Origin: Verrucomicrobiota bacterium
Lineage (GTDB): Bacteria; Verrucomicrobiota; Verrucomicrobiia; Chthoniobacterales; Terrimicrobiaceae
Assembly (NCBI GenBank): GCA_009886045.1
Contig: VFJO01000171.1
Coordinates: forward strand, 1-40,129
Direction: 5' to 3'
DNA length: 40,129 bases
In this document: positions 7,210 to 17,565 of the stretch, piece after piece
How the letters are laid out: each line of letters begins with the position of its first letter
How positions within the stretch are numbered: the first letter of the stretch is position 1
Translations under genes and position numbers: made by a program
Notes under the pieces: model-generated
Seen by the model: the letters and a program-made list of their open reading frames with translations, nothing else
What the model was told of the DNA's origin: nothing
Databases searched by the model: none

Positions 7210-8097
7210 TTATTTTATTTCAAAGTGGTCCCATCCGCTAGGCCAGTCGGTGGGAGCAGGTCGTGGGGGGGTGAGTGAGCCAATTTCGGTAAGGCGGGTT
7301 TTGGGAAACGCAGTGGGCCACTTTTTTCGGAGGAGCACGGCTTGGGCTGGAGGGACGGCGAGAAGGAGTTCGTAGTCTTCGCCATCGGATAATGCCGCTC
7401 GAATATCGAATCCCTTGCGGGAAGGAATTTTTGCGTAGTCGACTTTGAACCCACATCCACTCGCCCTCGCGAGACGGGGCAGATCGGCGCCGAGTCCATC
7501 ACTGATATCCATCATGGCGGATGGGTGTATATTTTTGGCAAGCCAGCGACCCTCCTCGAGGCGGGGGATGAATTTTAAATGGTGACCGGCAATCGAGCCG
7601 CCGAGTTGGCCAGTAACGAAGAGGATATCGCCTGGGTTCCCGCCAGCGCGGGTAAGAAGGTGTTTCGAATTGATTTGTCCGGTGAGCATCACGGAGACGG
7701 CGATACCCGATTTTTGGCGGGACATCTCGCCGCCTGCGATAGTCACGCCGAAACGCCGCGCTGCCCGGCCTAGTCCGCGGTAGAATTTTTTCCAGTAGGC
7801 GGAATCAAGATCTGGCGGAGAAAAGAAGGTGATGAGGGCTTCAGTTGGTGTACCACCCATGGCTGCGATGTCGCTAAGCGGCCGGCAAAGGGCTTTCCAA
7901 CCCACTTTTGCAGGATCGTGCGACCTCAGGAAATGAACATCCTCCGCTATACAGTCAGTCTTGAGCAGGATGAGTGTGCCGGGCTTTCCTCCTTTGATGG
8001 CGGCGCAGTCATCACCAGGGCCAAGCGGTTGGTTTTGCGTGACCGGGACGAGGCGCAGCAATCCGTTGAGTAATTTATCCTCAGCGCAGATTTTCAT
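7210..8097 (-). CDS. thiL: Thiamine-monophosphate kinase
   Basis: ThiL phosphorylates thiamine monophosphate to thiamine diphosphate, the last step of cofactor synthesis. Motifs are GPGDDCAAI near the N-terminus, the metal/ATP segments ISDGL (MMDISDGLGADLPRLA) and the C-terminal SDGEDYELLLAVPP, all in family order. The ORF track starts at 8115, but the ATG at 8097 overlaps the stop of the upstream protease gene as ATGA and gives a family-like N-terminus (MKICAEDKLL, 295 residues), so it is preferred. No other thiamine genes or TPP riboswitch were seen nearby. Confidence 0.94.
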   Translation of the reverse strand: MKICAEDKLLNGLLRLVPVTQNQPLGPGDDCAAIKGGKPGTLILLKTDCIAEDVHFLRSHDPAKVGWKALCRPLSDIAAMGGTPTEALITFFSPPDLDSAYWKKFYRGLGRAARRFGVTIAGGEMSRQKSGIAVSVMLTGQINSKHLLTRAGGNPGDILFVTGQLGGSIAGHHLKFIPRLEEGRWLAKNIHPSAMMDISDGLGADLPRLARASGCGFKVDYAKIPSRKGFDIRAALSDGEDYELLLAVPPAQAVLLRKKWPTAFPKTRLTEIGSLTPPRPAPTDWPSGWDHFEIK

Positions 8098-8879
8098 TTC
8101 ATCAGATCTGGCCATTGAAGAGTGCCGTAGATGCTGAGCCCATTGAAACCCGCATGTAGTAGAATAGGGGCCCAGAGCGAGCCTGTCTTTTCATAAAGCA
8201 GCGATAGCCCAACAGCAAGAATCACCAATCCAGCAAGAGACGGGATATGACCATGTATGAGTGCAAAAAGAAGAGATGAAACGGCGATGGCAGTAATCCT
8301 GCCTCCCACTTGCCTAAGAATGCCATAAAGACATCCCCGAAAAATAAGTTCCTCGGTGAGCGGTGCTGCAACGACTGCAATCAAAACAACGAAAAGACGA
8401 TCCTTGAGAGTTTGATGCTCTACGAGGAATGACACGATGGGTTGCGGAGCAGTTTGTGGTCCGCACCAGGTGTAACCAAGCCACTGTGCGGCATAAATCA
8501 GAGGCATAAGGATGACTAGCGTGGTAAGCACAGCGAGAAGACCGTTTCTCCATGAAACCCATCGGAGACCAAATGCTTCAACGGGATTTATATTTCGAAA
8601 AACTAGAAATCCGATGATCAAGAGAACGATTGCAGAATAGAGGCCGAGCGCGGATTCAATGGCTTTGAGATCAATCGTCCCGGCTGGGCCTGTGAACGCA
8701 GGAATCGCCATGAGCAGAAAAAAAACCACCACGCCTGTGATGAAAAGAGACTCCGGCCACTTCCAGATTACGGAGGGAAAGGGATTCTCACTCGCCAGAG
8801 CGCTCCTTGCCGCCTGTGACGCCCATTTCAAGTATAAGAGGCCCAAGAAGAGCAGAATAGCGAATTTCAGGACAACCAT
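8094..8879 (-). CDS. CPBP-family intramembrane protease
   Basis: The 261-residue protein is strongly hydrophobic with about seven or eight membrane segments. It carries the CPBP (Abi, CAAX-like) motifs: EELIFRGCLYGIL (EExxxR type), a second motif around LLFALIHGH, and a later HAGFNGL. Family members are glutamate-type intramembrane proteases or scaffolds with roles in protein processing, bacteriocin immunity or stress. The substrate here is unknown. It overlaps thiL by ATGA, probably only by operon packing. Confidence 0.85.
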   Translation of the reverse strand: MVVLKFAILLFLGLLYLKWASQAARSALASENPFPSVIWKWPESLFITGVVVFFLLMAIPAFTGPAGTIDLKAIESALGLYSAIVLLIIGFLVFRNINPVEAFGLRWVSWRNGLLAVLTTLVILMPLIYAAQWLGYTWCGPQTAPQPIVSFLVEHQTLKDRLFVVLIAVVAAPLTEELIFRGCLYGILRQVGGRITAIAVSSLLFALIHGHIPSLAGLVILAVGLSLLYEKTGSLWAPILLHAGFNGLSIYGTLQWPDLMK

Positions 8880-8934
8880 ACCTAGAGAGTGCTAGGAGAA
8901 TCCGAGTGAGCCAACCTGCAGTGGCTTAAGTTGA

Positions 8935-10575
<1,641 letters not shown>

Positions 10576-10629
10576 TCACAGTGTGGCAACGAGAATTGAA
10601 TTCGAATTGGGACGGGCACGGAGAAGTTA

Positions 10630-10646
10630 CCGACTTGTCAAATCGG
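10630..10646. promoter_or_regulatory. Imperfect 17-bp palindrome in the pyrG/queH gap
   Basis: CCGACTTGTCAAATCGG is symmetric except for one pair. It lies about 25 bp before queH and includes TTGTCA, which could act as a -35-like element. It may be an operator, but the evidence is one site only. Confidence 0.3.
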
Positions 10647-10671
10647 CAGTAATCTTGGAGTAAGAAGGAGT

Positions 10672-11331
10672 ATGAATCCGAGACCTATCCTCGAGCCGCC
10701 AACGAAAGAAAAGAAAGTGCTACTGCACTCCTGCTGCGCCCCTTGCTCTGGGGAGGTGATGGAGGCGATGGCAGCCTCAGGAATCGATTACACAATTTAT
10801 TTTTACAATCCGAATATTCATCCTCGGGAGGAATATGAATTAAGGAAGGCGGAAAATATCCGTTTTGCGGAAAAAGAAGGCGTTCCATTCATTGATGCCG
10901 ACTACGATACGGATAATTGGTTTGCTCGTGCAAAGGGACTCGAATGGGAGCCGGAGAAGGGGTCTCGCTGCACGATGTGTTTTGACATGCGCTTCGAGAG
11001 AACAGCCCTCTATGCCCATGAGAATGGATTTCCAGTCATCACAAGTTGTCTAGGGATCTCCCGCTGGAAGGACATCGACCAGATCAATGGCTGCGGAGAA
11101 CGTGCAGCTGCCAAATACGCCGGTCTCGCCTACTGGACATTTAATTGGCGCAAGGGCGGAGGAGCTCAGCGCATGCTGGAAATCTCAAAGCGTGAGAATT
11201 TCTATCAGCAGGAATACTGTGGCTGCATCTACTCGCTCAGGGACAGCAACAAGTGGCGACTATCCAACGGGCGCGAGAAAATCGAGATGGGCGTGAAGTT
11301 TTATGGACAAACGAAAGCCTCAGAAACCTAG
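10672..11331 (+). CDS. queH: Epoxyqueuosine reductase QueH
   Basis: QueH (formerly DUF208) performs the last step of queuosine tRNA modification, reducing epoxyqueuosine, and is the non-orthologous replacement for QueG. The 219-residue protein has the N-terminal [11 protein letters not shown] and the distal pair CTMCFDMR; these cysteines bind an iron-sulfur cluster and metal in the family. A further YCGCIYS segment lies at the C-terminus. An AAGGAG sequence lies only 1 nt before the ATG, and a second GGAG about 11 nt before it is better spaced. Its stop codon overlaps the stop of convergent cimA within a shared CTAG. Confidence 0.93.
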   Translation: MNPRPILEPPTKEKKVLLHSCCAPCSGEVMEAMAASGIDYTIYFYNPNIHPREEYELRKAENIRFAEKEGVPFIDADYDTDNWFARAKGLEWEPEKGSRCTMCFDMRFERTALYAHENGFPVITSCLGISRWKDIDQINGCGERAAAKYAGLAYWTFNWRKGGGAQRMLEISKRENFYQQEYCGCIYSLRDSNKWRLSNGREKIEMGVKFYGQTKASET

Positions 11332-12890
11332 GAGTTGGCCCGTAATCCGTAGAACTCGTAGCTATCTACAAGCGCCAGCCAACTTGCCTCGATGATGTTG
11401 TCCGAGACCCCCACAGTTCCCCAAGTGGTCTGACCATCGGTTGATAAAATGAGCACGCGGGTTTTTGCAGCCGTTCCACGAGTCCCGTCAATAATACGAA
11501 CTTTATAATCGGCTAGGCGCACTTGATCGATCCACGAATAAAACGGCCGGAGCGCCTTCCGAAGTGCCGCGTCGAGGGCATTAACAGGACCATCTCCTTC
11601 TTCTACCGTATATTCGGAGCGAGAGGAGGCGTGGAGCTTCACCGTGGCCTCGCAGGTCGTGAACGCATGCTGGCTCGATTGGCGGAATGAGCAGTGGTAT
11701 TCCTTCAGGTCAAAAAGTGGCGTGTGGCGTCCGAGGGTGCGGCTAATGAGAAGAGCGAAAGATGCGTCGGCTGCCTCAAATTCATACCCTTGAGCTTCGA
11801 TTTCTTTCACTTTTTTAAGGATCGTTGAAACTTCAGGCGCGCCTTTCTGAAGGTCGAATCCGAGTTCGGCGGCCTTTGCAAGAATGTTGCTTTGCCCTGA
11901 CATGTCCGAGACGAGAATAGTCTGAGCATTTCCAACCAAGGTTGGATCCATATGCTCGTAGGTGCGGGAGATTTTCTGCACGGCGTGAACGTGGAGTCCG
12001 CCCTTGTGAGTGAATGCGGCAGTGCCGACGTAAGGAGCGCGGATATCTTGAGGGACATTAGCCAACTCATCTACAAAGCGTGAAACCTCACGCAGAGGTG
12101 TCAAATCTGGCACGCAGGGGATTCCCATCTTCAGCTGCAGCGTTGGAACAATAGTGGTGAGATTGCAATTTCCCACGCGCTCGCCATAGCCGTTAATGGT
12201 TCCTTGGACTTGGCAGGCTCCCGCTTCGATCGCTGCAAGAGCGTTGGCTACGCCGAGTCCACAGTCATTGTGGGTGTGGATGCCGACTGGGCATTGGAGG
12301 TCGGCAATGACAGCGGATGTGATCCGGTGGATTTCGCCAGGCAGAGTGCCCCCGTTGGTATCGCAAAGTACAAGCAGGTCGGCGCCGGCATCACGTGCAG
12401 CTCGCAGACTTTTCAATGAGTATTCTGCATCGTCTTTGTAGCTATCAAAAAAGTGCTCGGCATCGTAGAAGACCTCGCGATCGTGCTTTTTCAGGTAGGC
12501 CACCGTCTCAGCGATCATGGAAAGATTTTCTTCCGCCGTGACGTTCAATACCTCGGTGACATGTAGTAACCATGTCTTACCGACGATTGTGATCACTGGG
12601 GTCTGAGCCTCGAGAAGAACGCGCACTTGGGCATCTGCCTCCACAGCCATGCTACCACGCCGCGTGCTTCCAAATGCTGCGATGCGGGCATTTTTCCAAG
12701 TGAGTTTGCCTGCCTCGGCAAAGAACGCCGCATCACGAGGGTTTGATCCCGGCCAGCCTCCCTCGATGAAATCGACCCCAAATGCGTCCAATTTCTGAGC
12801 CACACGAATCTTATCAAGAATGGAAAAAGAAATTCCTGTGCCTTGAGTTCCATCGCGCAGCGTGGTGTCGTAAATTGTTACTGGTTTCAT
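11328..12890 (-). CDS. cimA: (R)-citramalate synthase, CimA type
   Basis: The protein belongs to the isopropylmalate/homocitrate/citramalate synthase family. The N-terminal TIM barrel starts with [18 protein letters not shown], the metal-binding [14 protein letters not shown] motif is present, and a regulatory LeuA-dimer-like domain fills the C-terminus. At 520 residues, with [15 protein letters not shown], it matches the CimA branch, which condenses pyruvate and acetyl-CoA to citramalate for isoleucine synthesis without threonine. The 2-isopropylmalate synthase alternative is less likely but cannot be excluded by motifs alone. No leuBCD genes are adjacent. Confidence 0.88.
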   Translation of the reverse strand: MKPVTIYDTTLRDGTQGTGISFSILDKIRVAQKLDAFGVDFIEGGWPGSNPRDAAFFAEAGKLTWKNARIAAFGSTRRGSMAVEADAQVRVLLEAQTPVITIVGKTWLLHVTEVLNVTAEENLSMIAETVAYLKKHDREVFYDAEHFFDSYKDDAEYSLKSLRAARDAGADLLVLCDTNGGTLPGEIHRITSAVIADLQCPVGIHTHNDCGLGVANALAAIEAGACQVQGTINGYGERVGNCNLTTIVPTLQLKMGIPCVPDLTPLREVSRFVDELANVPQDIRAPYVGTAAFTHKGGLHVHAVQKISRTYEHMDPTLVGNAQTILVSDMSGQSNILAKAAELGFDLQKGAPEVSTILKKVKEIEAQGYEFEAADASFALLISRTLGRHTPLFDLKEYHCSFRQSSQHAFTTCEATVKLHASSRSEYTVEEGDGPVNALDAALRKALRPFYSWIDQVRLADYKVRIIDGTRGTAAKTRVLILSTDGQTTWGTVGVSDNIIEASWLALVDSYEFYGLRANS

Positions 12891-13066
12891 AAATAAGCGT
12901 CCAACCTACCTGCGAGAGCAGTAAGGATCAAGAACACGCAAACGCTCCGCTTGACCACGTGAACGGGGCGACCCATCATCGAAATGCCTTGAATACGTAT
13001 TCCTCGTCCCAATGGGACATCCAATTCCTCGCTGAAAATCAGACCGTTCGCTCGAAAGATTTCGGC
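12891..13066. other. Gap between cimA and a methyltransferase
   Basis: This is a 176-bp divergent gap. A GTG-initiated extension of the downstream ORF reaches 12959, but the extra residues show no family character. I see no clear promoter or structure. Confidence 0.3.
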
Positions 13067-13750
13067 ATGACCAGGGAGGCTAAAAGTGTGAAGTATCCCA
13101 TCCGGCTCCTTCGTTACTGGTTCGGATACCAACTCCTTCGAGAAGAATGCCGCCACGCAGGACGACCGCTCGATGTCGCAGAGATCGGCGTTCACGTCGG
13201 CCAGATGCTGGAATTTGTGAAGTCAGCTCCCGCTGGAGTCGAGTTCGCACGCTGGACGGCAGTCGATGCTGTGATGCTGCGCGAGAGGCTGCTGAAGGCA
13301 GGTTATACGGACTTTCTCGAAGCAAACCTCGAAGATGCGAAATTTGCGCTGCCTCAGCAATACGACACAGCCATCCTGCTTCATGTGTTGGAGCACCTCT
13401 TCGAACCGGAGGATGTTTTGAAAAAAATCGCCGCATCGATCCGTCCCGGGGGTGCTCTCATTGGGGGCTTTCCTGTTGTGCCGGGTCCGCTCGCAGCGCT
13501 GCGCCAAAGTCAGGTCCGCCGGACGGCGAAGGCCATGGGGCATGTCAGCGTTTTTTCACCTGCCAGAGTGCGCCGGATGGCTCACCAGGCTGGGCTGAAA
13601 GTTGAGTTTATGAGTGGTGCGTTCCTGATGCGCAGCAAAGGAAGCAGATTGGAGAATTCAGCTGCATGGATGCGTTTCAATATTCTTTGGGGTCGCATGT
13701 TTCCCGGATGGCCCGGTGAGATTTACTGGCTCATGCGCAAACCGGTATGA
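13067..13750 (+). CDS. Class I SAM-dependent methyltransferase
   Basis: The protein has a Rossmann methyltransferase core: motif I as VAEIGVHVGQMLEFV, an acidic segment WTAVDAV, and the post-motif region LLHVLEHLFEPEDVLKKI followed by RPGGALIGGFPV. This pattern resembles Methyltransf_11/23 enzymes. The substrate is unknown. The start at 13067 (MTREAKSVKYPIRLL, 227 residues) is preferred over the GTG at 12959 because the extra 36 residues look non-coding, but no strong ribosome-binding site decides it. Its stop overlaps the next start by ATGA, suggesting coupling with the RNA methyltransferase. Confidence 0.78.
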   Translation: MTREAKSVKYPIRLLRYWFGYQLLREECRHAGRPLDVAEIGVHVGQMLEFVKSAPAGVEFARWTAVDAVMLRERLLKAGYTDFLEANLEDAKFALPQQYDTAILLHVLEHLFEPEDVLKKIAASIRPGGALIGGFPVVPGPLAALRQSQVRRTAKAMGHVSVFSPARVRRMAHQAGLKVEFMSGAFLMRSKGSRLENSAAWMRFNILWGRMFPGWPGEIYWLMRKPV

Positions 13751-14826
13751 CATCCGCTGAGGCCACAATCACAATTGACCGCATCGCCTATGGCGGCGCG
13801 GGGATCGGTCGCCTGCCGGATGGGCGTGTATGTTTCGTTCATGAGACGCTTCCTGGAGAGCGCGTCTTGGTGCGTGTAGTGAAATCCAAAAAAAACCTCG
13901 CTGAAGCCGATTTGATAAAGGTTTTAGAAGCTTCCCCACGACGCCTGATTCCAAAATGCGCTGTCTTTGGGAAATGCGGTGGCTGTGCGTATCAGCACGC
14001 CGATTACAATCTCCAGCTGGAAATCAAAACCTCCCAAGTCTCTGAACTCCTCAAACGCATCGGAGGAATCAGCGAAATCGAGGTTCGATCCATCCTTCCC
14101 TCTCCCGAACAATGGGGTTATCGAAACCGCATTTCCGTTCATTTTGCGCACGGCGACACTGGCTTTTTCCACCGCAAATCCCATGAGCTCGTGGACGTCG
14201 CGGAATGCCCGATCGCCCACCCAGAAGTGAATGAACTTTTATCAAAGCTTCGCGAGAGCCCTCCACGCGATTCCGGAAGACTTACCCTTCAAAAGCCAAC
14301 CTCCACTCGCGGTTTTACGCAGGTGAATCCCGGCGCAGCGGGGTTGCTTATCAATACCGTCACCGAGTTCGCAGGGAGTTCAGAACGGTTGATTGATGCC
14401 TATTGCGGCGCGGGATTTTTCACTAAAAATCTGCTTTCACATTTTCAGGTTTTTCTAGGCATTGAGTGGAGCGAAGGAGCTACCCGAAGTGCTAGAGAGA
14501 CCGCCACGGAGAAGGAAACATACATCACTGGGTCTGTAGAAGCTCACCTTTCGCAAGCTCTGCTTAGTGGAAATCCAGCGCAAACAACTCTGCTTCTCGA
14601 CCCCCCTTCCGAGGGACTTTCACCCGATGCGATGCGCATGATTCTGGAAAACCCGCCAGCCCGAGTTGTGTATGTCTCGTGCGACCCCGCAACATTTGCG
14701 CGGGATGCAAAAAAACTTTCAGCCCATTATGCGCTCGAGTGTGTGCAACCGGTAGATATGTTTCCTCAGACAGCAGAGATCGAGCTGGCTGCCTTGTTTT
14801 TACGTTTGCCCACGGATGAGGGATAA
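13747..14826 (+). CDS. TrmA/RumA-family RNA (uracil-5-)-methyltransferase
   Basis: The 359-residue protein has an N-terminal TRAM-like domain (ITIDRIAYGGAGIGRLPDGRVCFV) and a cysteine cluster CAVFGKCGGCAYQH for an iron-sulfur centre. The C-terminal methyltransferase domain contains DAYCGAGFFTKNL, LDPPSEGLS and the catalytic cysteine motif YVSCDPATFARD. Family members methylate uracil at C5 in 23S rRNA or tRNA. The exact site cannot be assigned here, so no gene symbol is given. It is somewhat short compared with E. coli RlmD (about 430 residues), with a reduced central region. Confidence 0.9.
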   Translation: MTSAEATITIDRIAYGGAGIGRLPDGRVCFVHETLPGERVLVRVVKSKKNLAEADLIKVLEASPRRLIPKCAVFGKCGGCAYQHADYNLQLEIKTSQVSELLKRIGGISEIEVRSILPSPEQWGYRNRISVHFAHGDTGFFHRKSHELVDVAECPIAHPEVNELLSKLRESPPRDSGRLTLQKPTSTRGFTQVNPGAAGLLINTVTEFAGSSERLIDAYCGAGFFTKNLLSHFQVFLGIEWSEGATRSARETATEKETYITGSVEAHLSQALLSGNPAQTTLLLDPPSEGLSPDAMRMILENPPARVVYVSCDPATFARDAKKLSAHYALECVQPVDMFPQTAEIELAALFLRLPTDEG

Positions 14827-14909
14827 ATCCCGGTTTTTTTTACTTTTGAGGTAATTGTTGATCTTTTGAGGTTGCACCTTGCCTCAAGCCGAACGAACCT
14901 CCGCCAGTC

Positions 14910-15482
14910 ATGTCACTGGGCTTTTTAAAATCTTTTCTACGCAACCCTTCCAACATAGGGGCGATATGGCCTTCGGGACCATTTTTGGCCGAGGAAATGG
15001 TGCGTGCATCGGATTTGCAGGCAGCATCTAGCGTCGTTGAACTTGGTCCGGGTAGCGGAGCTTTCACCGGGCATATCCTTGCAAACCTAAGAAGCGGAGC
15101 ACATTTCGCAGCGATCGAAAAATGCCCTATTCTTGCCAAAGAAGTTTCCGGAAAATTTCCTGATGCCCGAATTATCCAAGGCTGTGCAACGCGTTTAAGC
15201 GATCATCTGAGCTCAGAAAATTTTCCGCGCCCGAATGCTATTCTCTCAGGTCTTCCTTGGGCAATTTTCGACGCAAACCTCCAGACTTCGATTCTGAACG
15301 AAGTGCATGGGACCTTGGAGGAGGGCGGTATTTTTTCAACCTTCGCGTATTACGGCCCGCATCGTCTCGCGTCAGGCCAAAGGTTCCGAAAAAACCTTGA
15401 ACGAACTTTCACTCATGTCCGCCGGAATCCAGTGGTGATGAGAAATTTTCCGCCAGCATTTGTTTACACCTGCAAACGCTGA
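14910..15482 (+). CDS. SAM-dependent methyltransferase, KsgA/PmtA-like
   Basis: The 190-residue protein contains a motif I resembling KsgA and PmtA enzymes (VVELGPGSGAFTGHIL) and a motif IV position reading LSGLPWAIFD. The N-terminus FLKSFLRNPSNIGAIWPSG is typical of small phospholipid N-methyltransferase-like proteins. The likely substrate is a phospholipid or another small target, but this is inferred from family resemblance. It converges on maf, with an overlap of 19 nt between the two 3' ends. Confidence 0.75.
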   Translation: MSLGFLKSFLRNPSNIGAIWPSGPFLAEEMVRASDLQAASSVVELGPGSGAFTGHILANLRSGAHFAAIEKCPILAKEVSGKFPDARIIQGCATRLSDHLSSENFPRPNAILSGLPWAIFDANLQTSILNEVHGTLEEGGIFSTFAYYGPHRLASGQRFRKNLERTFTHVRRNPVVMRNFPPAFVYTCKR

Positions 15483-16033
15483 TCTCCGCCGAGTAGCTCG
15501 GTGAGACGCTCCATGGGCAGGCCGATCACATTGCTCACGGAGCCTTCAATTTTCGCAATCAGCCGACCGTCATTGTCCTGCGCAGCGTAGCCTCCAGCCT
15601 TGTCGAGCGGATTGATCGAGAGCAAGTAGCTTTCGATGGACTCGGCATTCAATTCATGAAACGACACCCGCGAGTGTTCCGCAAACTCCACAGGTTCCGA
15701 GAAGCTTCCAGCTACAACTCCAGTCACCACCTCATGAGTCTGCCCCACGAGTGTGGCCAGCATAGCCTGCGCCTCGATGAGGGTTCTTGGTTTGCCGTAA
15801 AATCGCCCGGCAAACCAAACAACGGTGTCTGCGGCCACAATGAGATCCTTTGGACGTCGCACAGCGATAGAGTTCCATTTTAAGCGAGCATTTTCCAAGG
15901 CGAGCACTTCAGGCCGCATGGAATCGTCTTCGATTTCCTGAACCCCAGAGACATCAACGGAGACTTTCCAACCGGCATCACGCAATAAATCGAGGCGCCT
16001 AGGTGAGGCAGATGCAAGAACAATCGGCCTCAC
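15464..16033 (-). CDS. maf: Maf-family nucleoside triphosphate pyrophosphatase
   Basis: Maf proteins hydrolyse non-canonical or canonical nucleotides (dTTP/UTP or m7GTP subfamilies) and are linked to housecleaning and septum control. The N-terminus IVLASASPRRLDLLRDAG is the family signature; VAADTVVWFAGRFYGKP and GGYAAQDNDGRLI are also typical. The GTG at 16033 gives the family-like start VRPIVLASASPRR and is preferred over the TTG at 16039. The gene probably follows the small membrane protein gene in one transcript. Confidence 0.93.
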   Translation of the reverse strand: MRPIVLASASPRRLDLLRDAGWKVSVDVSGVQEIEDDSMRPEVLALENARLKWNSIAVRRPKDLIVAADTVVWFAGRFYGKPRTLIEAQAMLATLVGQTHEVVTGVVAGSFSEPVEFAEHSRVSFHELNAESIESYLLSINPLDKAGGYAAQDNDGRLIAKIEGSVSNVIGLPMERLTELLGGDQRLQV

Positions 16034-16051
16034 GATCAAAAACCAGACGCC

Positions 16052-16342
16052 TCAGTGCTCGATATCCGTGTCGTACTCGCCACGGATGCCTTCGAGTTTT
16101 TTACGCATTGCGCGAGAGGATTCAGGGCGGGAGCTGATTTTTGAAGCGATGCCCCACACAATTGGAACAAGCGCAGCAGCGCCGAGTGTCATAAGAGCGA
16201 CCCCGGCGTTGCGGCGCGCATTATGACCGATGCTGTCCGCCACGAGAAAACCTGCACCGAGACCAATAGCCACCTGCGAAAAACCGACGATCCCAGAAAC
16301 AGGAAGGTTTTCGCCAAATTTATCTAAGGACAGTCGAGACAT
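16052..16342 (-). CDS. Small two-helix membrane protein, unknown function
   Basis: The 96-residue protein has two likely membrane helices (about 18-36 and 47-65) separated by a short charged loop (SIGHNARRN), with an acidic C-terminus (GEYDTDIEH). I do not recognise a family. It lies just upstream of maf on the same strand and is divergent from ruvX. The clean start and lack of overlap with better genes support it as a real gene. Confidence 0.6.
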   Translation of the reverse strand: MSRLSLDKFGENLPVSGIVGFSQVAIGLGAGFLVADSIGHNARRNAGVALMTLGAAALVPIVWGIASKISSRPESSRAMRKKLEGIRGEYDTDIEH

Positions 16343-16385
16343 GATTGTTGAAGCTATTCAGGTAATGTGGGAGTTTCAACCTCAA

Positions 16386-16796
16386 ATGAAAAAAGCCCTC
16401 GGCATTGATCTTGGCGACGCGCGAGTCGGCGTGGCAGTGAGCGACGATCTCGGAATGTTAGCCCATCCGATTGAAACCATCTCGACTCAGTCCACTAACG
16501 TTGTGAAACGCGTGCTTGCTCTAGCCAGCGAGCGCTGTGCCGAGACAATCATCGTCGGCATGCCACGCAATATGAATGGAAGCCATGGACCCGCAGCGGA
16601 CAAGGCGAAAGCTTTTATAGAGGAGCTAAGACGAGAGACAACACTGCCTATTCTATCGTGGGACGAGCGCCTAAGTACAGTTTCTGCACAGCGCGCCCTT
16701 CAAGAGGCCGGCCGTAATACAAGAAAACAAAAATCCGTCATCGACCAGGTCGCGGCCCAGATTATTCTTCAAAGCTGGCTCGACTCTCAGGCATGA
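16386..16796 (+). CDS. ruvX: Putative pre-16S rRNA nuclease / Holliday junction resolvase (YqgF)
   Basis: YqgF proteins have an RNase H-like fold and act in 16S rRNA 5' processing; some were described as Holliday junction resolvases. The sequence shows the family N-terminus ALGIDLGDARVGVAVSD, the middle IVVGMPRNMNGSHGP-type segment (IIVGMPRNMNGSHG) and the C-terminal acidic site WDERLSTVSAQRAL. The ATG at 16386 gives 136 residues, normal for the family. The upstream extension in the ORF track overlaps the divergent membrane gene and is not family-like. It overlaps truA by ATGA. Confidence 0.92.
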   Translation: MKKALGIDLGDARVGVAVSDDLGMLAHPIETISTQSTNVVKRVLALASERCAETIIVGMPRNMNGSHGPAADKAKAFIEELRRETTLPILSWDERLSTVSAQRALQEAGRNTRKQKSVIDQVAAQIILQSWLDSQA

Positions 16797-17527
16797 GGCT
16801 CCAGCTTGAAGTCGCCTATCATGGCGGCAGCCTCAACGGCTGGCAAAGTCAAGCCTGCGGGAACACCGTTCAGGATCACTTGGAGCGAGCTTTCTCGGCG
16901 CTCTGTCCCGGATTCGTTAGTGTGCAAGGCGCGGGACGCACGGATGCCGGAGTCCACGCGGAGGCGCAGAGCGCGCATGCGGATGTGCCGCCTGACAGAA
17001 TGACCCCGCGAGAATGGATTTTGGCATTAAATGCCCATCTGCCAGAAACGATTCGGATTATGAAAATTCGAGAAGTTTCCGATGACTTCCATGCGAGGTT
17101 TTCCGCCAAGGGAAAGATCTACCGCTATACGGTTTGGAACGCGCCGGCCATGCATCCATTGATCAAAGACCGCGCATGGCATGTACCGGGCGAGTTGGAT
17201 TTGCAAAAGTTGCAGTCCGCATGTGCTCTGTTTACAGGAACGCATGACTTCGCCGCCTTCTCGCTAAAGAGGTCGGAGGGATCAGAGATGACGGTTCGCA
17301 CCATCACAAGCATCGAGTGTGAAAAGTCTGATGAACGATTAGAACTCACTTTTGAAGGCGAAGGTTTCCTCTACAAGATGGTGAGGATTTTGTCTGCGGC
17401 TGCAGTCCGCCATGCAAGCGGAAGAGTCGACCTCGATGAGCTTGCATCGCAACTGCAGAAAGCATCGCCCGCCTTCAATCAGAGCGCACCGGCAGCCGGA
17501 CTTTGCCTCCAACGCGTTATTTATTGA
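16793..17527 (+). CDS. truA: tRNA pseudouridine(38-40) synthase
   Basis: TruA isomerises uridines 38-40 in tRNA anticodon arms. The N-terminus LQLEVAYHGGSLNGWQSQ and the catalytic aspartate motif GAGRTDAGVHA are diagnostic, and GEGFLYKMVRI is the C-terminal signature. The length of 244 residues is normal. The start overlaps the ruvX stop by ATGA. The end overlaps or abuts the start of the following amidase gene. Confidence 0.96.
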   Translation: MRLQLEVAYHGGSLNGWQSQACGNTVQDHLERAFSALCPGFVSVQGAGRTDAGVHAEAQSAHADVPPDRMTPREWILALNAHLPETIRIMKIREVSDDFHARFSAKGKIYRYTVWNAPAMHPLIKDRAWHVPGELDLQKLQSACALFTGTHDFAAFSLKRSEGSEMTVRTITSIECEKSDERLELTFEGEGFLYKMVRILSAAAVRHASGRVDLDELASQLQKASPAFNQSAPAAGLCLQRVIY

Positions 17528-17565
17528 GCAGCTTGAAATTCCCACTCCGCTTGATACCCTGCAGC

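Noticed and set aside
6993-7241. 82-residue ORF in the PaaX/thiL gap
   Set aside because: Crosses the hairpin and the degenerate palindrome and runs into the thiL 3' end; no family character.
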